Shown here: piece by piece, positions 35,216 to 43,323 of the stretch
Numbering within the stretch: the first letter of the stretch is position 1
Layout of the letters: each line of letters begins with the position of its first letter
NCBI RefSeq assembly: GCF_023168405.1
Contig: NZ_AP025285.1
Coordinates: forward strand, 1,300,001 to 1,364,000
Length of the DNA stretch: 64,000 nt
DNA from: Leptogranulimonas caecicola
Lineage (GTDB): Bacteria; Actinomycetota; Coriobacteriia; Coriobacteriales; Atopobiaceae
Direction: 5' to 3'
Translations under genes and position numbers: made by a program
The notes under the pieces: generated by a model
The model's input: the letters and a program-made list of their open reading frames with translations, nothing else
The model's database searches: none
What the model was told of the DNA's origin: nothing

Positions 35216-36985
35216 ATGAAAAGAAAGCCCATTGTTTATATCTTGTTTGGGGTGCTTATTGCATCAATTACACTGCTCAGTGGAATCACGTCTGCAATTG
35301 CGAGACCATCCTCAACACCTAAACCGGTGGATGTGAATGTAGAGCGGTTCTCGTTTCAAAACTTAAATCATGAGGATACGGATCGCATCTACTATACAGA
35401 TCGTTTCTATCTTGCGATGACCTGGGATGCTTCGGCTAGTGGAGATGGGCTTCATGAGGGCGATTACTTTGATATGGCCCTCCCCGATCAAATGGTGTTT
35501 CCCTCTGAAAGCACCGCCAGGGATTTCAACATCTACGGAGAAGATGGCACGACAGTGATTGCCAAAGCCCATGTAGAGCCGGGGGCCACTGGCGGAGGAA
35601 CTGTGCGGGTCACCTTCACCAATTGGGTGGAGGGGCGAAGGAATGTGCGTGGATCGATCTATCTTGCAGCCCGTTTTGATATTACCAAGCTGAAGTTGGA
35701 TGAGAAGAACACCATCCATGCCACGGTGGCCGGAAAGGTTATCGAAAAAAACATTGATGTTGCAGGCCCCCGAGATATTCAGAACGAAGTGCTTGCAAAA
35801 TGGGGAAGCCCTGATGCAAACAACCCAGAGGCTCACTGGACTGTGCGCATCAACCACGATAAGCAAAACCTTACCGGTGCGAAGATCAGCGACCGCTTAA
35901 GCGGAGGTACCGGCTCTGAAAAGTACATAGCCGATAGCTTTATTCTTCGCAAGGTGGAGATGAATGCGAGAGGTCACGTCACCCGAGTATTGGAAACGGT
36001 TGACACTGCAGGGCGGCTCACCATCTCACCTGATGGGAGGTCCTATTCTGTGGATCTTGGTGACCTGAATGGTGACTCTTATCAACTTAATTACCGCACC
36101 ACTTATACTCGCGGTACAGTACTGAGGAATGAAGTAAATCTTGCTTCTTCTGAAAAGAGCGATACCAGGAGCTCCACGGTGCGCACGGCAGATTCTGGAG
36201 GCCAGGGGCAAGGTGAGCTTGGTGGAAAGATTCGCATTATCAAGACCTCCTCAGAAGATGACTCATTGAGGCTTCCTGGCGCAGTCTTCGAGGTACAAAG
36301 GCCAGATGGCACTACTTTTGAACTAACTACTGGTGAAGATGGCACGATTGTCTCGGGAATTATTACTCCCGGCACGTACAAGGTAAGGGAGAAGTCGGCG
36401 CCGGTAGGCTATGAGAAAAGTGACAAGGTCTACGAGGTGCAGGTACAAGGCGAGGGGCTCGAGGCCTCGGTGACGGTGACAAACGATCCGGTGCGCACTG
36501 CGGTTTCTGTAACCAAGGTGTGGAAAGGACGAATCGCGGAATCGGTGACGATGCATCTCTATGCAGATGGCCAAGATACCGGCAAAACGCTGACGTTATC
36601 TGGAGTGAATGCCTGGAAAGGCAACTTTGGCGGGCTGAGGAAGTTTGCCGCAGATGGTCACGAGATTGCGTATACAGTGACCGAGGATCCTGTAGAGGGC
36701 TATGACTCAGAGATTGCCGGTGATGCCACTGAGGGATTTACGGTCACCAATACACTTCGAGAAGTGCCAAAGGAAGATCCTGAAAAGCCGGAGGATCCAA
36801 AGAAGCCCGATACGAAGGAGCTGGGATCAAAGAAGACTCCGCCGGTGCGTACTCGAGGCGTCCCGCTGAAGGCTGCGGCCATTCCTCGTACAGGAGATGA
36901 AGGCACACTGATGCCAGCTGTGCTTGTGGGGCTGGCAACGCTGGTAGTAGGTGCGTCGGCGGTAGTGATGGTCAGGCAAAAGTAG
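35216..36985 (+). CDS. Sortase-anchored surface adhesin with SpaA and Cna-B domains
   Basis: This 589-residue protein is built for the cell surface. A signal peptide covers residues about 1-35. Residues about 36-330 form a collagen-adhesin-like N-terminal region (NHEDTDRIYYTDRFYLAMTWDA; GTVRVTFTNWVEG). A SpaA/prealbumin-like domain (KIRIIKTSSEDDSLRLPGAVFEVQ) and a Cna-B domain (VSVTKVWKGR, VTMHLYADGQ) follow; both usually form isopeptide bonds. The tail is Lys/Pro-rich, then IPRTGDEG (an LPXTG variant), a hydrophobic helix and a basic end. GGAGG lies ten bases before the ATG. Confidence 0.88.
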   Translation: MKRKPIVYILFGVLIASITLLSGITSAIARPSSTPKPVDVNVERFSFQNLNHEDTDRIYYTDRFYLAMTWDASASGDGLHEGDYFDMALPDQMVFPSESTARDFNIYGEDGTTVIAKAHVEPGATGGGTVRVTFTNWVEGRRNVRGSIYLAARFDITKLKLDEKNTIHATVAGKVIEKNIDVAGPRDIQNEVLAKWGSPDANNPEAHWTVRINHDKQNLTGAKISDRLSGGTGSEKYIADSFILRKVEMNARGHVTRVLETVDTAGRLTISPDGRSYSVDLGDLNGDSYQLNYRTTYTRGTVLRNEVNLASSEKSDTRSSTVRTADSGGQGQGELGGKIRIIKTSSEDDSLRLPGAVFEVQRPDGTTFELTTGEDGTIVSGIITPGTYKVREKSAPVGYEKSDKVYEVQVQGEGLEASVTVTNDPVRTAVSVTKVWKGRIAESVTMHLYADGQDTGKTLTLSGVNAWKGNFGGLRKFAADGHEIAYTVTEDPVEGYDSEIAGDATEGFTVTNTLREVPKEDPEKPEDPKKPDTKELGSKKTPPVRTRGVPLKAAAIPRTGDEGTLMPAVLVGLATLVVGASAVVMVRQK

Positions 36986-36998
36986 CGTTGGGTTTTGA

Positions 36999-37033
36999 GG
37001 AGAGAAGTCACAGAGAGTGGCTTCTCTCCTTTT
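36999..37033 (+). terminator. Terminator of the adhesin gene
   Basis: Arms GGAGAGAAG and CTTCTCTCC are followed by TTTTA. Confidence 0.8.
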
Positions 37034-37043
37034 ATACGCCGTG

Positions 37044-37087
37044 TTGACACTACATTTTACGCCCTATTGGTACTACAAAATACGCCC
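37044..37087 (+). promoter_or_regulatory. thrE promoter region with direct repeats
   Basis: TTGACA at 37044-37049 is a good -35 box, but the -10 is poor. Two copies of ACTACAWWWTACGCCC at 37049-37064 and 37072-37087 lie 23 bases apart, a pattern typical of an activator or repressor site. Confidence 0.45.
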
Positions 37088-37141
37088 TTGGGAGGGGTGT
37101 GGCATGGGTAGGATCCAAGGAAGTACGAAAGGATGTTATCC

Positions 37142-37969
37142 ATGGGGAAATCGGCGATAGTCCGAGAGACACGTGAGTCCATAGGTCGAGATGCAGGTGC
37201 ACTGCTGGAGGTAGTGGCCGATGCCGTGCTACTGGCGTCAACAATTCTTGTGGAAGGCGGCTGTGAGACTCAGCTGGCAGAAGATACCGCCAGTGCGATG
37301 GGGAGTTCTTATCAGCAGGTGGATGAGTGCACTGTCTTTGTAATGCTTACGGGAATCATGGTGAGCGTGGTGGCAAAGGGTGAGACGGTGACTCGGATTG
37401 CGCGGCTGGATGGGGTGTCCCATAACATTTGGGCGACCGATCGGGTGATTGCACTGGAGCAGCAGTGCGAGCAGGGGAAGTTGGAAGCCGGGGAGTTATT
37501 GACTAAGTTGCGGGAGGTGCGGGAAGGGCCGCGCTTCTCCCCCGCTGCGTTGGGGGCGGCCGCTGCGGTAGGCTCGGTGGGATTTGCGATTTTCTATGGA
37601 ACGACCTCGCTGGATGCGCTGGCATGCGTGGCGATCATCGCATTTGTGACGCAGATTTCAGGGCATTATGCATCGAGGCTCCTCCTCAATTCTTCGCTGA
37701 CGATTCTGGTGCAAGCGCTGTTAGCAACGGCTGCCTGCTGCCTTTGCCAGCGGCTATGGGCCCTGGGTATCGACAAGCTGTTGATTCCAGTGCTGATGCT
37801 GCTGGTGCCCGGCATGACGCTGGCGACGGGGATTTTGGATACGCTCTCGGGAAACTTTTTGTCTGCGACGGCTCGGTTTGGCAAGGCGCTGCTAGTGGGC
37901 ATTGCCATTGCTATAGGGTCGGCTGTGGTGCTGCATTATACGGGGGTGCTTTCATGGTCCCTGTCATGA
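37142..37969 (+). CDS. ThrE-family threonine/serine exporter, N-terminal subunit
   Basis: ThrE exports threonine and serine. This half carries the DUF1212 domain: about 130 residues of a soluble catalytic-like region (LLASTILVEGGCETQLAEDTASAMG; TRIARLDGVSHNIWATDRV), followed by five hydrophobic helices. The start at 37142 has AAAGGA eight bases upstream. It overlaps the next gene (start 37954) by 16 bases, so the two are coupled. Single-chain ThrE proteins combine both halves, so this is the split form seen in many Firmicutes and Actinobacteria. Confidence 0.85.
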   Translation: MGKSAIVRETRESIGRDAGALLEVVADAVLLASTILVEGGCETQLAEDTASAMGSSYQQVDECTVFVMLTGIMVSVVAKGETVTRIARLDGVSHNIWATDRVIALEQQCEQGKLEAGELLTKLREVREGPRFSPAALGAAAAVGSVGFAIFYGTTSLDALACVAIIAFVTQISGHYASRLLLNSSLTILVQALLATAACCLCQRLWALGIDKLLIPVLMLLVPGMTLATGILDTLSGNFLSATARFGKALLVGIAIAIGSAVVLHYTGVLSWSLS

Positions 37970-38412
37970 TGGCGGCGGTGGGGGCATTTTTGGCCTCGGC
38001 TGCCTTTGGGCTGCTCTATAACGTGCGGGATTGGCGCCTGCTGCTGTGCGCCGGTTGTATTGGAGCTTTGGGCACGGCAGTGTACCAGAGCGTGGTGAAT
38101 CAGGGGCTTGAAGAGCCTGCAGCCGCATTTTACGGCGCAGTAGCGTTTACCTGCGCCTCTTGGGTATGCGCACGGTTGGCGAGAGTGCCCATCACAACGT
38201 TTACCGCCCCAGCATTGATCCCGTTGGTGCCTGGCGGGGACGTGTACCGCATGATGGTGGCGCTGTTGCAAGGCAAGATGGACTCTGGGTTTGAGTGGGG
38301 GCTGCAGGCGCTGGCGGTAGCCGGCATGCTGATACTAGGCATGGTGCTGGTAAGCGCGGTGCCCTATGCGCTGACACAGGTGAAGACGCGGGCGAAGGAT
38401 CGGCTGCGGTAG
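37954..38412 (+). CDS. ThrE-family exporter, C-terminal subunit (DUF3815-like)
   Basis: The 152-residue protein consists of about five hydrophobic helices with FTAPALIPLVPGGDVYRMMVALL, the characteristic ThrE C-half motif. The ATG at 37954 has GGGGGTG upstream within the first subunit gene. Together the two subunits form the exporter. No regulator is directly adjacent apart from the GntR gene 285 bases downstream. Confidence 0.85.
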   Translation: MVPVMMAAVGAFLASAAFGLLYNVRDWRLLLCAGCIGALGTAVYQSVVNQGLEEPAAAFYGAVAFTCASWVCARLARVPITTFTAPALIPLVPGGDVYRMMVALLQGKMDSGFEWGLQALAVAGMLILGMVLVSAVPYALTQVKTRAKDRLR

Positions 38413-38480
38413 GGAGAGTGGCGCCGATGGGCTGCAGTGCATTAGGGTTTTAATTGGCTAGGTTATTGAGAGTATTTTGT

Positions 38481-38526
38481 CCCTCTGGAAATGTTCTACG
38501 TTAGTTGCACAGAGGGGTTGCTAACG
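38481..38526 (+). ncRNA. Candidate H-type pseudoknot upstream of the GntR gene
   Basis: CCCTCTG (38481-38487) pairs with CAGAGGG (38510-38516). Inside that loop CGTTAG (38499-38504) pairs with CTAACG (38521-38526) beyond the stem, which is an H-type pseudoknot topology. It lies 172 bases upstream of the GntR start and could be a riboswitch-like leader or a chance fold. Confidence 0.35.
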
Positions 38527-38697
38527 CAGTCATCGTGTTGGTTTTATTAATGATGCATAAATGCAGCCCTTGCGTTTCTCCATGGAGCGATAAGCGGCGA
38601 GTCGCTTTGAGGCGTTGGACTAGCCTTGCGATGGTGGGTAGCATAGAAGCAGCGCATGACGTGGGATTACGCCGTGGGATAACGCTTGGGGGCCGGC

Positions 38698-39486
38698 ATG
38701 CTTGTGACTAAAGATGACCTTGACTATGGGTCAAAGGTGCCGCTCTATAGGCAGCTGGCCGATGCCCTGAGCAAGGCGATTGAGGTTGGGCTGGCTGATG
38801 GAACGCTGCAGCCTGGCGATCCCCTACCTACTGAGATGGAGCTTTGTGAAGCGTTGGATTTGAGCCGCTCCACGGTGCGAAAAGCCTATAACGAGCTTAT
38901 TGAGTGGAAAAGCGTGACTCGGCGGGCTGGTCAGGGAACGTTTGTAAAGAGACGCCGGATCCATCGAAGTTTTGAGGGCGCTCCGAGCTTTCATAGCGAG
39001 ATGCGTGCTCTGGGCTATGAGCCTTCAAGCAAGATTCTTTCAATTAAAAAGGTGCGGCCTACCACGTTTCAGATGGCGGGATTGGGATTGTCGATACCTG
39101 AGCCTGTATGGGACATCGTGAGGGCAGATTATGCGGATGGTATTCCGCTGTGTGTCGCCAACGTGGCTGTGCCTGTGGAGCTGATGCCTGAGCTTGATAG
39201 CGAGACAGCAGGCAGGTCGTTCTACGAGATGTTCTCAGAGGCAATGGAAGATGCAGGCACATCACTGGAGCGGATTCATGAGGCTTACGGCGTTGCCTCT
39301 TTGCCAGAGTGGGTGGCTGAGGTATTGGGAATTGATGCCGGAGCGCCGTGCTTTAGGATTCAGCGGACTACCTATGATGCAGAAGGGCGTGCTTGGGAAT
39401 CTGCCGTGAGGTATGAGACGGGTGAGAACACGCGCTTTGACATCGACATAAGGCCAGATGAAGTGAGCTATTCCCATAGGTATTAA
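38698..39486 (+). CDS. GntR-family regulator, HutC subfamily (UTRA ligand domain)
   Basis: The 262-residue protein has a winged-helix head (VPLYRQLADALSKAIEVGLADG, LPTEMELCEALDLSRSTVRKAYNELIEW, AGQGTFVKRRR) and a UTRA ligand-binding domain (from about residue 85, with RIQRTTYDAEGRAWE). GGGGG lies seven bases before the ATG. It is followed by a PHP-fold pseudoenzyme gene on the same strand; the 19-base palindrome between them is a likely site for this protein. UTRA regulators usually sense sugar phosphates or amino-acid derivatives. Confidence 0.87.
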   Translation: MLVTKDDLDYGSKVPLYRQLADALSKAIEVGLADGTLQPGDPLPTEMELCEALDLSRSTVRKAYNELIEWKSVTRRAGQGTFVKRRRIHRSFEGAPSFHSEMRALGYEPSSKILSIKKVRPTTFQMAGLGLSIPEPVWDIVRADYADGIPLCVANVAVPVELMPELDSETAGRSFYEMFSEAMEDAGTSLERIHEAYGVASLPEWVAEVLGIDAGAPCFRIQRTTYDAEGRAWESAVRYETGENTRFDIDIRPDEVSYSHRY

Positions 39487-39655
39487 GCGTCTCTTTGTAA
39501 GCCATTTGTATTTTGCTAGTCTTGTACTGATGCGGAGTTGTGTGGGGATCTTCATCCATACAAAGTGACAATATATCTGTGGCTTACCAGCATATATGGG
39601 CATTGTAGTGGGCGTTTTCGCTGCGAGAGCGATAGCGCAAAGAGATACAAATCTA

Positions 39656-39674
39656 AGCATACAATTTGTATGCT
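39656..39674. promoter_or_regulatory. 19-base palindrome, candidate GntR operator
   Basis: AGCATACAATTTGTATGCT is a perfect palindrome with a central T. It lies 58 bases upstream of the PHP-like gene. Confidence 0.55.
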
Positions 39675-39690
39675 ATTAGCCCTAGTATGG

Positions 39691-39732
39691 GGGGGCATCA
39701 AAAGTAATGACTCCAATAAAGGAGATGCCCCC
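39691..39732 (+). promoter_or_regulatory. Hairpin enclosing the ribosome site of the PHP-like gene
   Basis: GGGGGCATC (39691-39699) pairs perfectly with GATGCCCCC (39724-39732), the latter ending directly before the ATG. Inside, CTCC pairs with the GGAG of the Shine-Dalgarno. The stem should restrain translation unless opened. Confidence 0.6.
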
Positions 39733-40518
39733 ATGATTGTTGATTCTTCCATCGCTTGCAGCCTTGGCATGTCCTCCCCTGTCGCTCTCGCCAAAGTGGT
39801 TCATAAAGCTGCTGGGCAAGGTGCCTCGGAAGTGTGCCTTGTTCGTCACGCCACCAGCTGCACCGCCGCAGGAGCCGGTGCCTTGGCGAAGGCCTCCGCT
39901 TATGCACCTGCAGGCATGAAAGTGACTCGGGGCATTATGGTGGATGCCCAGGCGCATAGGATCGCTGAAGCCCAAAGGGCCATCGATGAGGCTCACGAAG
40001 CCGATGTCATAATGCTTTACGCGGACAAGATAATGGATGAAGAGGTAGCTGGAAGCTTCACTGTTGAGCACGATGCGGCAGAGGCTCAACAGCGCTACTA
40101 CATGGAGCTTTGCGCCGTGGTAGATAGGCTGGAAGGTTGGGATGCTCTGGCTCTGGTGGATCTGGTGCGCCGCTACACTGCGCTGGTGCCTTTTGAGCAG
40201 ATCAAGCCCTTTGTGGTTCAGATCCTGAAGAGCCTCATCTCTCACAACTGCGCACTTGCCATTGACGGATCTTGCGTGCGCTCTGGTCTGACTCGCGATA
40301 AGGCACTCTATGACATTCTGGCTCTCTATCGTGAGCTAGGTGGCTCTTTCATTACCGTGGGCAGCCTGGCCACAGAATCCTGGATGATTGGCCGTGGTGT
40401 GGATGAACTTGAAGCAATGCTTCAGGAGCTGGGTTTTGAAGGCGTCTATAGCTATCACGAGCACAAGGCAGTGTTCCACGGGTTTGCCAACGGGGGAGCT
40501 GTAGCAATGGCAAGCTAA
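39733..40518 (+). CDS. PHP-superfamily-like protein with metal ligands replaced (pseudoenzyme)
   Basis: The 261-residue protein aligns in layout with histidinol-phosphatase-like PHP proteins. Residues 1-11 read MIVDSSIACSL where the family has a His-x-His metal pair. At 138-145 ALALVDLV replaces the usual His-Leu-Asp with Leu141 and Asp143. At 210-214 GSLAT replaces GSDAH. All three metal sites are changed, so hydrolysis is unlikely. Flanking features stay family-like: WDALALVDLVRRYTALV, GSFITVGSLATESWMIGRGVDELEAML, YSYHEHKAVFHGF. AAAGGAG lies ten bases before the ATG within a hairpin. The gene follows the GntR regulator. Confidence 0.7.
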   Translation: MIVDSSIACSLGMSSPVALAKVVHKAAGQGASEVCLVRHATSCTAAGAGALAKASAYAPAGMKVTRGIMVDAQAHRIAEAQRAIDEAHEADVIMLYADKIMDEEVAGSFTVEHDAAEAQQRYYMELCAVVDRLEGWDALALVDLVRRYTALVPFEQIKPFVVQILKSLISHNCALAIDGSCVRSGLTRDKALYDILALYRELGGSFITVGSLATESWMIGRGVDELEAMLQELGFEGVYSYHEHKAVFHGFANGGAVAMAS

Positions 40519-40588
40519 GCGACTGCGACCGCGCTTACCTATTGACCCTTAATGGGTGCAGGAATGGTTGGCTCCTGTGCAAAACGCA

Positions 40589-40627
40589 CCGCCCTATTTG
40601 CCACTTGTGGTGAATAGGGCGGCTTTT
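40589..40627 (+). terminator. Terminator after the PHP-like gene
   Basis: CCGCCCTATT and AATAGGGCGG flank a 14-base loop, followed by CTTTTG. Confidence 0.8.
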
Positions 40628-40676
40628 GTATATCGCTCGTTTAAACTGGATGAACCCAATGAGAGGGGAATAATAA

Positions 40677-40865
40677 ATGAATGTACCAAGTGAAGCCAAG
40701 ATAGATAGCAACAGTACTTCCAGGGATCATAGGAGAGTAAAAGCAGATCGTTCGATAACCTTGGAATCACTTCTTGCCAATAATGCGCAAAACACTTCTG
40801 AGCCATGTGATCCATGGCTTCAAACAACCATGACAGATGTAGAGCGCAAGGTCTGGCAGGACTAA
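40677..40865 (+). CDS. Small hydrophilic protein of unknown function
   Basis: This 62-residue ORF has GAGAGGGG nine bases before the ATG. It reads MNVPSEAKIDSNSTS, RVKADRSITLESLL and TTMTDVERKVWQD. It has no membrane segment and I do not recognise it. Lower GC than its neighbours and a following hairpin suggest a real short transcript, but a chance ORF cannot be excluded. Confidence 0.45.
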   Translation: MNVPSEAKIDSNSTSRDHRRVKADRSITLESLLANNAQNTSEPCDPWLQTTMTDVERKVWQD

Positions 40866-40876
40866 TAATCAATAAG

Positions 40877-40905
40877 GCCTCGAATTTGGAGTCCGAGGCT
40901 TTATT
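40877..40905. terminator. Hairpin terminator between convergent genes
   Basis: GCCTCG and CGAGGC flank an 11-base loop followed by TTTATT. It may end transcription from both sides. Confidence 0.6.
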
Positions 40906-40953
40906 GGCTACAGCGAATTGCTGATGGAAAGATTAAGCGAGCTTGCTACTCCC

Positions 40954-41793
40954 CTAGAGATTCGCTTCTTGGAGGAACTGCTCGAGGCGGGCGTTGAACT
41001 GCTGAGGGTACTGATTGGCCATGAGATGGCCGCTAAGCACCTCGGTGGGCGTGTTGGGGCATAGCTTGTTGAACCAGGGAACGGCGACGTCTGCCCAGTG
41101 CTCGGCGACGTACATGAGGGTGGGCAGGTTCTTATCGGCATCTTGGGCTTCAGGGCGATAGTCGGAGAGGATGGCGTCGCAGAAGAGCTCGTGGCAGGTG
41201 GCTCGGGTGCAGCCGGCGCCAAGGCCCATGAAGTAGTCGTACTGCGCTTGGGTGAGCGGACCTTGCCACATGACTTCGCGCAGGTATTCGTCCCAAAAGC
41301 CGGCGGCTGCCTCGTCGTTGGTGAGCACCTGGGTACCTACGGCGCGAAGTTCGTCGGGGGTGCCCTCGGTCCAAGCGGAAGGATCGCTGTTGAGCGGCAG
41401 CGGGCTCATGTCCACGGTCACCAGGCCAGCAAGGGCGTCCCATCCGGCTTGGCGCACAAAGCTCCAGGCCTCCAGATTTCCGCAGCTCCACCCCACCAGC
41501 ACAGGCTTGTGAATGGACAGTTGGCGACAGAGCTCGATGAGGTCGGCGCCGTGGGCCATGTAGTTGTTGCCCGCGGGACAGGTGGTGGAGTCGCCCTGAC
41601 CTCGGGGATCAACGAGGACTACACGGTAGCGATCCGAGAAGTGATCCAACTGGTGGCAGAAGACCGCGCCGGAGAAGGTGAGGCCGGGGATGAAGACCAG
41701 AGCCTGGGCATCTTTGGGGCCCGCGTCCCAAATGTTGAGGGAGACATTGGGGGCGACCTGGACTTTTGTGGGCGTGACGTCAGCAAACTTCAT
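40954..41793 (-). CDS. Alpha/beta hydrolase
   Basis: This 279-residue enzyme has an alpha/beta-hydrolase fold. LVFIPGLTFSGAVF forms the oxyanion-hole region, VVLVDPRGQGDS follows, and the nucleophile elbow is VGWSCGNLEA (G-x-S-x-G). The C-terminal half has LSGHLMANQYPQQF with the catalytic His. Members cleave esters, lactones or amides; the substrate cannot be named. The ATG at 41793 has no strong ribosome site. The recurrent TGCCGATAA motif falls inside the gene (41132-41140). Confidence 0.85.
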   Translation of the reverse strand: MKFADVTPTKVQVAPNVSLNIWDAGPKDAQALVFIPGLTFSGAVFCHQLDHFSDRYRVVLVDPRGQGDSTTCPAGNNYMAHGADLIELCRQLSIHKPVLVGWSCGNLEAWSFVRQAGWDALAGLVTVDMSPLPLNSDPSAWTEGTPDELRAVGTQVLTNDEAAAGFWDEYLREVMWQGPLTQAQYDYFMGLGAGCTRATCHELFCDAILSDYRPEAQDADKNLPTLMYVAEHWADVAVPWFNKLCPNTPTEVLSGHLMANQYPQQFNARLEQFLQEANL

Positions 41794-41890
41794 AGGTGCT
41801 CATAGGGGTCAACGGGGGCAGGGGTTAAGGATCGCTGGAAGGACGACGCAAAGATGAATGGGTCCCTTAAAGTATAGGAATCCGCCGCAG

Positions 41891-43108
41891 CTATGTCTGT
41901 AGCTTTGCTCCCAACGCCAGCAAGTCAAAGAGTCTCGCGGCCGCCTGGGCTAATGTGCGCTGGCTTTGGGCCAGCGCCTCATCTAGATCCATGACATCGC
42001 CCACGCAGGGCACGACCACCTGGATACCCGGAATCTCCGGTGCATCAATGGCAGCACTGCCCACGAGGGCCACACAAGGCACCCGGAGCGTCTGACATAC
42101 CGCTCCAATGCCGGCGCACACCTTGCCATGAGAGGTCTGAGCATCCAGATGCCCCTCGCCCGTGACCACCAGGTCTGCGGTGGCTGCGATCTCTTCAAAA
42201 CCCACGAGTTGCAACACCTGCTCTATGCCGCTTACCAGCTGGGCCCCGAGTCCTACCACACAGCCAAAGGCCAAGCCGCCGGCGGCACCAGCTCCGGGAA
42301 GCTCTCGGGCCTGCCGCCCTGCAGCCTCTTCAAGAGCGTCGGCATAGAATGCCATACCTCTCTCGAGGCGCTCCACCTCCGAGGGAGTTGCCCCTTTCTG
42401 AGGGCTAAATACTCGGGCACATCCCTGGAATCCCAGTAAAGGATTGTTTACATCACAGAGCACTTTTATGGGAGTATGAGCCAGTCGAGGATCGAGACCG
42501 GAGAGATCGATCCGAGCCACCTGCTCCAGGGAGCCACCGCCTCCCGGCAGTGAGACTCCTTCCTTATCGGCAAAGGTTACGCCCAGGGCACTCAAAAGCC
42601 CCATGCCCCCATCATTAGTAGCCGAGCCGCCCACGGCCAAGGTGATCGCGTTCGCTCCGGCGTCCAGAGCAGCCTGAATGAGCTGGCCGGTGCCGTAGGT
42701 GGAGGCAGAGAGGATATCTTGCCTGCCTTCTACCAGCGGCAATCCCGAGGCGGCTGCCATCTCGATGATTGCCTCTAGGGGCTGAGGCGAGCCCGGATCA
42801 TGAGACTGGAGCGAAGCTGGATCATAAGGGAGCGCGACCTTGGGACGCACCAGGCCAAAGGTCGCAAGAAGAGGGTCTCCCAAAGGACCGGCGACTTCCA
42901 CCGTGACTTTGCGGCCGGCTAGGGCGTCCACTAGCGCGTCAACAGTGCCTTCGCCGCCATCAGCCACAGGCAGCACTCGGCACACGCAGCCGGGAAATCG
43001 GGCCTGAGCCGCTTTCTTCAACTCCCTCGCCACTTGGGTAGAGGAAAATGTGCCCTTGAAAGAATCTGGACACAGCACAAACACGGGAGGTGGAGCCATG
43101 GCTTTCAC
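41891..43108 (-). CDS. Glycerate kinase
   Basis: This kinase phosphorylates glycerate to 2- or 3-phosphoglycerate. The family signature is VLCPDSFKGTFSS near the N-terminus, with ADGGEGTVDALV, the ATP-site motif VGGSATNDGGMGLLSALG and VTGEGHLDAQTSHGK near the end. Length is about 405 residues. The frame starts with a GTG at 43108 or an ATG at 43099; AAGG lies just before the GTG, so the start is uncertain by three codons. A gene pair with hydroxypyruvate or tartronate enzymes is not seen here. Confidence 0.9.
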   Translation of the reverse strand: MKAMAPPPVFVLCPDSFKGTFSSTQVARELKKAAQARFPGCVCRVLPVADGGEGTVDALVDALAGRKVTVEVAGPLGDPLLATFGLVRPKVALPYDPASLQSHDPGSPQPLEAIIEMAAASGLPLVEGRQDILSASTYGTGQLIQAALDAGANAITLAVGGSATNDGGMGLLSALGVTFADKEGVSLPGGGGSLEQVARIDLSGLDPRLAHTPIKVLCDVNNPLLGFQGCARVFSPQKGATPSEVERLERGMAFYADALEEAAGRQARELPGAGAAGGLAFGCVVGLGAQLVSGIEQVLQLVGFEEIAATADLVVTGEGHLDAQTSHGKVCAGIGAVCQTLRVPCVALVGSAAIDAPEIPGIQVVVPCVGDVMDLDEALAQSQRTLAQAAARLFDLLALGAKLQT

Positions 43109-43190
43109 CCGGCCTTCGAGGTTTTGGCAGCGAGCACATAGCTACAGCTTACCGTTTCTGAAGAAAGGCGTCCCCTCACTTCCCAAACAG

Positions 43191-43225
43191 AAAGCCCACG
43201 GGAGGAGTGCAATCCCGTGGGCTTT
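43191..43225 (-). terminator. Terminator of thrS
   Basis: Arms AAAGCCCACGGGA and TCCCGTGGGCTTT flank a nine-base loop. The recurrent 13-mer lies directly beside it. Confidence 0.75.
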
Positions 43226-43238
43226 GGGTTTCTCGGCA
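43226..43238 (+). repeat. Recurrent motif GGGTTTCTCGGCA beside the thrS terminator
   Basis: An exact copy between the thrS stop and its terminator stem. Confidence 0.65.
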
Positions 43239-43323
43239 AGGAATGCCAAGGGCTGCGGCTCAGCGAATGGTTATCGCTACCCATGTGCCGCTTTCGCCTT
43301 GCGCGCTGGCGAGGGCGCAGGAG

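Noticed and set aside
38505-38711. Short ORF before the GntR gene
   Set aside because: It has no ribosome site and lies over the pseudoknot region; its residues look random.
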